From CAWCPR01 sp963797475 (lineage in GTDB: Bacteria; Chloroflexota; Anaerolineae; Anaerolineales; UBA4823), in contig CAWCPR010000020.1 of the NCBI GenBank assembly GCA_963797475.1, forward strand, positions 1 to 64,000: a DNA stretch of 64,000 nt, written 5' to 3'. Below, piece after piece: positions 59,471-64,000 of this stretch; the stretch's first letter is position 1, and each line of letters starts with the position of its first letter. The notes under the pieces are model-generated. The model ran no database searches. It saw nothing but the letters and a program-made list of their open reading frames with translations, and was not told where the DNA came from. Position numbers and translations under genes: made by a program.

Positions 59471-59943
59471 ATGTCTATTACCTCGGACTGGGCTCCAACA
59501 TTGAACCGCGCCAGAACCTGCCGAGAGCATTGGACGCGCTTCGCCGGTATCTGACAATAGAAGCTGTTTCTACTGCCTGGGAAACACCCGCCATCGGTCC
59601 CCCGGCGCCGGACTTTCTGAACGCCGCCATCTGCGCTCGTAGTCGCCTGGATCCTGAACAACTGAAAAAAGAAGTAATCAGGCCGGTAGAAAACAGTCTC
59701 GGACGCGTACGTACTACCGATAAAAACACTCCACGGTCGATTGATATCGATATTCTTATCGTCGATGGAAAAATAATCGAACCCCTGGTCTGGCAGGTGG
59801 CGTACCTGGCCATCCCGCTCGCAGAAATTGCTCCCCAAATTAGAAATGAGGAATCAGGAGAAACTTTTCAGCAAGCAGCAAAGCGGCTGGCTCAAGAAAC
59901 CAGAATACAAGCCTGCCCGGAAGTATTATTTCCGGTCGTTTAA
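59471..59943 (+). CDS. folK: HPPK (6-hydroxymethyl-dihydropterin pyrophosphokinase), start region frameshifted
   Basis: The enzyme transfers pyrophosphate from ATP to hydroxymethyl-dihydropterin. Core motifs are YLGLGSNIEPRQNLPRALDAL, STAWETPAIGPP, FLNAAI, LGRVRTTDKNTPRSIDIDILIVDG and LAIPLAEIAPQ. The frame that encodes YLGLGSN has no usual start codon after its upstream stop. The only ATG (59471, MSI) is one base out of phase; adding one base after it, about 59478, gives MSIYLGLGSN, a normal N-terminus. Either an indel or a rare ATT start is required. The first unambiguous in-frame ATG is 59530, too late for a whole enzyme. Confidence 0.82.
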
Positions 59944-59976
59944 CCAGTAAAATTTATTCGCGCAGGAATTCAAGAC

Positions 59977-60609
59977 CTAGAGTAAAGGATCAGAGCCGCG
60001 TGAGATGTTCTCCAGGAATTCCTGCCGGGTCGCGAGATTTGACCGAAAAGTACCTAACATCGACGAAGTCGTCATTCGGGCTTCATGCTTCTTAATGCCG
60101 CGCATCGTTGCACACAGGTGCAAACCTTCTATAACAACAGCAACTCCCAGCGGATGGAGCAATTCATTAACGAACTCAGCAATCTGGCGAGTCATTCGTT
60201 CCTGTACCTGTAGCCGCTTGGCGAACATATCGACAATACGGGGGATTTTTGACAGCCCCACAACTTTCTTATTGGGTAGATAGGCGACGTGGGCGCGGCC
60301 TAAAAAGGGAAGAATATGATGCTCGCATAAACTGTAAAATTCAATATCCCGGACAATCACCATCTCATCGTAGCTGATATCAAATAAAGCGTCGTTCAAG
60401 AATGTAAGCGGATCCTGGCGGTAGCCGTCCAACAATTCCACATACATTCGGGCGACGCGTTCTGGTGTTCGTAATAGCCCCTCCCGCTGTGGATCCTCTC
60501 CAAAGGCTTTAAGCATTTGCACGACCGCTTCTTGGATGGTTTCTTGATCGATCTGATCCTGCGGCAGCAGGTCTGCCAATCGATAGACTTCTATGTCATT
60601 TTTATCCAT
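59977..60609 (-). CDS. folE: GTP cyclohydrolase I
   Basis: The enzyme opens GTP to 7,8-dihydroneopterin triphosphate, the first step of folate synthesis. The 210-residue protein has the zinc ligands in YSLCEHHILPFLGRAHVAYLP and GLHLCATMRGIKKHEARMTTS, plus GLSKIPRIVDMFAKRLQVQERMT. It converges on folK with a 33-base gap. All three folate genes (folE, folB, folK) are thus adjacent. Confidence 0.94.
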   Translation of the reverse strand: MDKNDIEVYRLADLLPQDQIDQETIQEAVVQMLKAFGEDPQREGLLRTPERVARMYVELLDGYRQDPLTFLNDALFDISYDEMVIVRDIEFYSLCEHHILPFLGRAHVAYLPNKKVVGLSKIPRIVDMFAKRLQVQERMTRQIAEFVNELLHPLGVAVVIEGLHLCATMRGIKKHEARMTTSSMLGTFRSNLATRQEFLENISRGSDPLL

Positions 60610-60627
60610 TGAATATTTGAGAGGATA

Positions 60628-61197
60628 TTAACCGACTTCGGGTTCGATCAAACCAAAATTGCCGTCACGCCTGCGATAGAGAACATTTATTGCATTCGAG
60701 TTTACGTTAAAAAACACAAAAAAGTTCTCGTGCCCCAGCAGACTCATTTGTTCGATCGCCTCATTTTCGTCCATTGGCAACAACATAAAGCGCTTGCGCC
60801 GTACGATGCTCGGTCCAAGCTCGCCGCTTTCTTCTTCCTCTTCTACAACAGGCGCGACGATTTCCGCCACTGACTTACCGTCGCCACGTCCTCGATAGTG
60901 CTTACCTTTGAAACGTTCTATCCTGCGCTGCATCTTGTCGAGAGCCGTGTCCAGGGCGGCAAATATATCGTCTGCCCGCTCCTCAGAGCGCAAAATAAAC
61001 CCTTTGCCACGCACCGTAATTTGAGCCACCTGCCGGTCGGCCGCACTGCGTGCTGATTTAACGTAGGCCAAATCTACCCGGGCCTCCTCAATCCCGGGAA
61101 GATACCGGTCCAGTCTCGACACTTTTTTATCCACATAATCCTGGATGCGCTCTGTTACGTCGATATTCCTTCCATAAACATCAACTTCCAGTGCCAT
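60628..61197 (-). CDS. hpf: Ribosome hibernation-promoting factor, long form
   Basis: The 189-residue protein has an N-terminal S30AE/RaiA domain (residues 1-100: VYGRNIDVTERIQDYVDKKVSRLDRYLP, ADRQVAQITVRGKGFILRSEE), an acidic linker and the C-terminal dimerisation domain (about 130-185: VRRKRFMLLPMDENEAIEQMSLLGHENFFVFFN). The long form promotes 100S ribosome dimers in stationary phase. AGGAGG precedes the ATG. Its leader of about 110 bases (61198-61306) contains no gene. Confidence 0.92.
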   Translation of the reverse strand: MALEVDVYGRNIDVTERIQDYVDKKVSRLDRYLPGIEEARVDLAYVKSARSAADRQVAQITVRGKGFILRSEERADDIFAALDTALDKMQRRIERFKGKHYRGRGDGKSVAEIVAPVVEEEEESGELGPSIVRRKRFMLLPMDENEAIEQMSLLGHENFFVFFNVNSNAINVLYRRRDGNFGLIEPEVG

Positions 61198-61306
61198 ATA
61201 TCGCCTCCTGTACGAAAGTTTGGGGGTTGCCCTACGGACATTTAAGGGCAGTCCATTCCCCTGGAACGAATATTCTCTTTTCTGTATTTTTAATCGAACT
61301 TAAATT

Positions 61307-62038
61307 CTAGCCGGCTTTTCTGCCAACCGGTCGCGGCAATGGTCGCGCCAGTGTCAGCGCAAAAACCTGTCGGGCCCCTGCTTGCAACAAAGCTGACGCA
61401 CAGGCGTTCAAGGTTGCACCACTGGTCGTTACGTCGTCTATAACCAGGACACTTTTTCCCTTTGAAACCTTTAGGTCCCCCCTGAATGCATCATTAACAT
61501 TTTGGCGTCGCTCAACCGCAGAAAGTCCGACTTGAGATCGTGTTTCACGCACTTTCGTGAGGGCATTTGGGCGATATGGAAGGCCATAGGCCAGGGATAC
61601 AGGCCGGGCTAAGAGAGCCGCCTGATTATATCCGCGCTGAGATTGCCTGGCAATCCCTAACGGCACCGGGGTGACCAGGTCGACATCCCAATCCAATTCT
61701 GCCAGCAATTTAATTAATGGTCGTGCCAAAGCTTCACCCAAGGCAATATCCCCCTTATATTTTAATCGATGTATTGCATTCCGAATTGAGCCATTAAATG
61801 CAGCCCACGAACGCAGCGCCGAAAAAAGATATTTGTCATCCTGGCAATTTGGGCAAACCTGGTCGCCGGAAAGATGCTGTCCGCAGCGCGGACAAACCGG
61901 CGGTAAAATCTCTTGTGAAGATGCCCGGCAATCAGAGCACCAGCGCTCACTTCGTTTGCCACAGCCCCCACAAATTGGCGGATATAACCAATCCAACCCA
62001 GACCAGGCTAATTGGTAAAATCTGTAAACCGGTCGCAA
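61307..62038 (-). CDS. ComF-family phosphoribosyltransferase-like protein
   Basis: The 243-residue protein has N-terminal zinc-ribbon cysteines (CGGCGKRSERWCSDC and CPRCG...CPNC) followed by a phosphoribosyltransferase fold with the PRPP loop VLVIDDVTTSGAT. ComF assists DNA uptake in competent bacteria, but many homologues have no proven role. The start is TTG (MRPVYRFYQLAW), 12 bases after the tadC stop, without a clear Shine-Dalgarno site, so it probably depends on translational coupling. Confidence 0.86.
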   Translation of the reverse strand: MRPVYRFYQLAWSGLDWLYPPICGGCGKRSERWCSDCRASSQEILPPVCPRCGQHLSGDQVCPNCQDDKYLFSALRSWAAFNGSIRNAIHRLKYKGDIALGEALARPLIKLLAELDWDVDLVTPVPLGIARQSQRGYNQAALLARPVSLAYGLPYRPNALTKVRETRSQVGLSAVERRQNVNDAFRGDLKVSKGKSVLVIDDVTTSGATLNACASALLQAGARQVFALTLARPLPRPVGRKAG

Positions 62039-62050
62039 TTTGAATTCCGG

Positions 62051-63004
62051 TTACCCGCCGAATAAAACTCCCTTTAGCGCCGACCTCATCATCATCAGAG
62101 CGGCCGGAGTCATCAGCACGATACAGATAGAAGGAAAGATCAACAAAGCCATTGGGATGAGCATTTTAATTGGGGCTTTGTGGGCTTCTTCTTCTGCTAA
62201 TTGGCGTCTTTTCACACGCATCTGATCGGATTGAATGCGAAGAACTTTCGCCATGCTGACACCCAGTTGCTCGCTTTGGATTACCGCGGCAACGAAACTG
62301 GTCATCTCGGGGATTCCCAGCCGGTCAGACATATCACGCAGAGCCTCACGACGCAGCTTGCCCAATTGTATTTCGCGGAGCACTCTCCCAAATGCCATTG
62401 AAAGTTCGTTTGTCCACTTTTCACTGACTTTTGCCATCGCGCCATCGAACCCAAGCCCGGCTTCGACACAGATCGTCAATAGGTCAAGAGCATCCGGAAG
62501 GGCTTTGCGGACCTCTTTTTGACGGCGGTTGATTTTGCTTGTTAACAATAATTCTGGAAGATAAAAACCGAGAGCGACGAATGTGCTAACGATCAACAGT
62601 TTTCGACCCCAGGTCCATGATACGCTGCTGATGGAAAACACAAAGAACAATAAGGCTCCAAAACCAACAGCAGCTACGAAACGCAAGGCCCAAAACAGGG
62701 CCGGATCCAGGCCCTTCGGATTACCGGCCAGCTCAAGCTTATGTTCTGTGGTTAAAATAGCGTTTTGCGGCGTGAATCGGGTGGCGAATTCACCAAATTT
62801 ACGTGCCAGCGGGATGAAAATACGCTCTGAGAGTGGTTGGGAGAGTTCAATCTCTTCCAGGCTTGCAGTTTCACCGCGTGCCGCAAATTCGGCCAGGCGT
62901 TCTTGAAGTGGATCTGATGAGCGTGTGTCGCGCACTCCTACAACGACCAGGGCAATCGCTCCGATCACCACGACAATCCCTACAACGATCAACACAACTT
63001 CCAT
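62051..63004 (-). CDS. tadC: Tad/type II secretion F-domain membrane protein, TadC
   Basis: The 317-residue inner-membrane platform protein of the Tad (tight-adherence) pilus has an N-terminal helix (about 3-25), two central helices (about 105-155) and a T2SSF domain (about 160-300: ALPDALDLLTICVEAGLGFDGAMAKV, VIQSEQLGVSMAKVLRIQSDQMR), then a C-terminal helix. It follows tadB by 20 bases, in the usual B-C order. Confidence 0.86.
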   Translation of the reverse strand: MEVVLIVVGIVVVIGAIALVVVGVRDTRSSDPLQERLAEFAARGETASLEEIELSQPLSERIFIPLARKFGEFATRFTPQNAILTTEHKLELAGNPKGLDPALFWALRFVAAVGFGALLFFVFSISSVSWTWGRKLLIVSTFVALGFYLPELLLTSKINRRQKEVRKALPDALDLLTICVEAGLGFDGAMAKVSEKWTNELSMAFGRVLREIQLGKLRREALRDMSDRLGIPEMTSFVAAVIQSEQLGVSMAKVLRIQSDQMRVKRRQLAEEEAHKAPIKMLIPMALLIFPSICIVLMTPAALMMMRSALKGVLFGG

Positions 63005-63024
63005 TTATCGAACTCCTTTGCGCT

Positions 63025-63993
63025 TTATACTTCGATCGTTGCGATGCGCGTCATCACAAAAAAGCCGGAAGCGATCAGCAAAAGGCCAACCGACAGGGCA
63101 ATTATGCCAGGGATCCTTGTTTCAGGATTGAAGAATTCCATCATATAGGGACAATTCAAGACCCACAATGCCAGAGAAATCAGGATGGGCATGATCGCTA
63201 AGAAACGACCGGAATACATCACCTGTGACGTAAGCACCCGAATCTCGCCTTTTATACGCACACGCTCTCGAATGGTATAAGAGATCGTATCCAAGATCTC
63301 GGCCAGGTTGCCACCCACTTCTCTTTGAACGTTCATAGCGGTGATCACCAGGTCCAAATCTTCGCTCGGAATACGGCGCAGTAGATTCTCCAGCGCCCGT
63401 TCCATCGGGAGGCCTAATTGCATTTCCTGGACCACTCGCCGGAACTCGTCTGAAATCGGCGGCGGCATTTCTTTGCTTACGGCTTCCATCGCCTGCATCG
63501 TAGAGTAACCTGCTCGAAGCCCATTAACCATCAGGTTCAGCATATCGGCAAGCTGATCGTTAAATCGCTGCAGGCGCTTTCCTTGTTGTCTGCGAACGTA
63601 CATTCGCGGAAGAAACAGGCCAAAAACCCCGCCTAATATACCAAACAATATCGATCGACCCCCGATATACCAGCTAACGACGCCCACACCTACCGCTGAA
63701 ATTCCCATGAGCGTAACGTACTCGGAAGACTTGAGCTTAATATCGGCGCGCGCCAGCTCTCGGGCTACCCCCCCACCCCAATTCGACCCCTCTAAGCGGT
63801 TATTGAGCCAATCGCCGACTGGGCTGGATTTTTCGCCTTTTTGTACTGCAACGGCGGCTTCATCCTCAAGGTATCGACCTAAACGCTCTTCCACGAGGGA
63901 TTGTTCACTGGTGGCTGAAACGATCGCACCGATCACCATCAGGACGAGCGCCACTCCCCCTCCAACAACCAGGATTATTGGAATAGATGCCAT
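63025..63993 (-). CDS. tadB: Tad/type II secretion F-domain membrane protein, TadB
   Basis: The 322-residue partner of TadC has an N-terminal helix (about 5-25), a helical pair (about 90-130) and a T2SSF domain (about 140-265: FNDQLADMLNLMVNGLRAGYSTMQAMEAV, EVGGNLAEILDTISYTIRERVRIKGEIR), ending with two helices. The start lies seven bases from the window edge, so its ribosome-binding site and the rest of the Tad operon (ATPase TadA, probably upstream) are outside view. Confidence 0.87.
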   Translation of the reverse strand: MASIPIILVVGGGVALVLMVIGAIVSATSEQSLVEERLGRYLEDEAAVAVQKGEKSSPVGDWLNNRLEGSNWGGGVARELARADIKLKSSEYVTLMGISAVGVGVVSWYIGGRSILFGILGGVFGLFLPRMYVRRQQGKRLQRFNDQLADMLNLMVNGLRAGYSTMQAMEAVSKEMPPPISDEFRRVVQEMQLGLPMERALENLLRRIPSEDLDLVITAMNVQREVGGNLAEILDTISYTIRERVRIKGEIRVLTSQVMYSGRFLAIMPILISLALWVLNCPYMMEFFNPETRIPGIIALSVGLLLIASGFFVMTRIATIEV

Positions 63994-64000
63994 TTTTTAT

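Overview
The window looks like a chromosomal segment of a Chloroflexota bacterium, most likely class Anaerolineae. This is inferred from gene content and style: Tad-pilus TadB/TadC, many multi-GAF histidine kinases, lipoproteins with Thr/Pro-rich linkers, Tat-exported L,D-transpeptidases, the DUF1906 and YCF48-like secreted proteins, and a CcdA/TlpA thiol-export set. No rRNA or marker gene is present to prove it.

Layout. 0-4 kb: the 3' part of tRNA-Arg, then a vWA / PP2C phosphatase / protein kinase triad of the TerY-P (E. coli YegL-YegK-YegI) type. 4-10 kb: an outward-facing hexahaem lipoprotein on a collagen-like stalk, a 14-codon response-regulator remnant, a frameshifted DHH phosphoesterase, a 51-residue DUF3309 membrane peptide, a sortase-like protein, a double PRC-barrel lipoprotein and a BON protein. 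The intergenic spaces there carry a duplicated ~125 bp block and GGGAAATCCC palindromes. 10-17.6 kb: signal transduction, with a GAF/PAS NarL-type sensor kinase on the minus strand, and a hybrid kinase (PAS-HisKA-HATPase-REC-REC-HPt) followed by a REC-ParA (CpaE/TadZ-like) protein on the plus strand. All three are broken by frameshifts. 17.9-21.4 kb: deoC and an ALDH16-type double aldehyde dehydrogenase. 21.4-31.6 kb (minus): YCF48-like and DUF1906 secreted proteins, a CASTOR/POLLUX-type RCK channel, and a MacB-like exporter whose ATPase carries a C-terminal cyclic-nucleotide-binding-like domain. 31.7-39.3 kb: DnaQ-like exonuclease, FFLEE-type protein, pyrophosphatase, split DUF89/ARMT1 protein, aldo/keto reductase, LysM L,D-transpeptidase and an MFS transporter. 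39.4-45.6 kb (plus): a 1066-residue multi-GAF sensor kinase with its LuxR-type regulator, a WS/DGAT acyltransferase with a Cys/His tail, and a ParB-like protein. 45.8-57.2 kb (minus): YggU-YggT-YggS, PgeF, glutaredoxin-DUF2085, TlpA, CcdA, two tandem Tat L,D-transpeptidases, the CopA-CopZ-CsoR copper operon with its operator, and a thioredoxin lipoprotein. 57.4-59.9 kb (plus): TlpA, Lgt-like, DUF302, FolB, FolK. 60-64 kb (minus): FolE, HPF, ComF, TadC, TadB.

Two themes connect the genes. One is cell-surface redox and envelope maintenance: the multihaem cytochrome, four thioredoxin-fold proteins, CcdA, copper export, three L,D-transpeptidases and a sortase. The other is two-component and Ser/Thr phosphorylation signalling.

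A striking technical or biological pattern is that at least nine genes are interrupted by single-base frame changes, several of them inside homopolymers. This fits assembly indels better than pseudogenisation, because both halves keep intact family motifs. Paired fragments are therefore listed separately but described as one gene.
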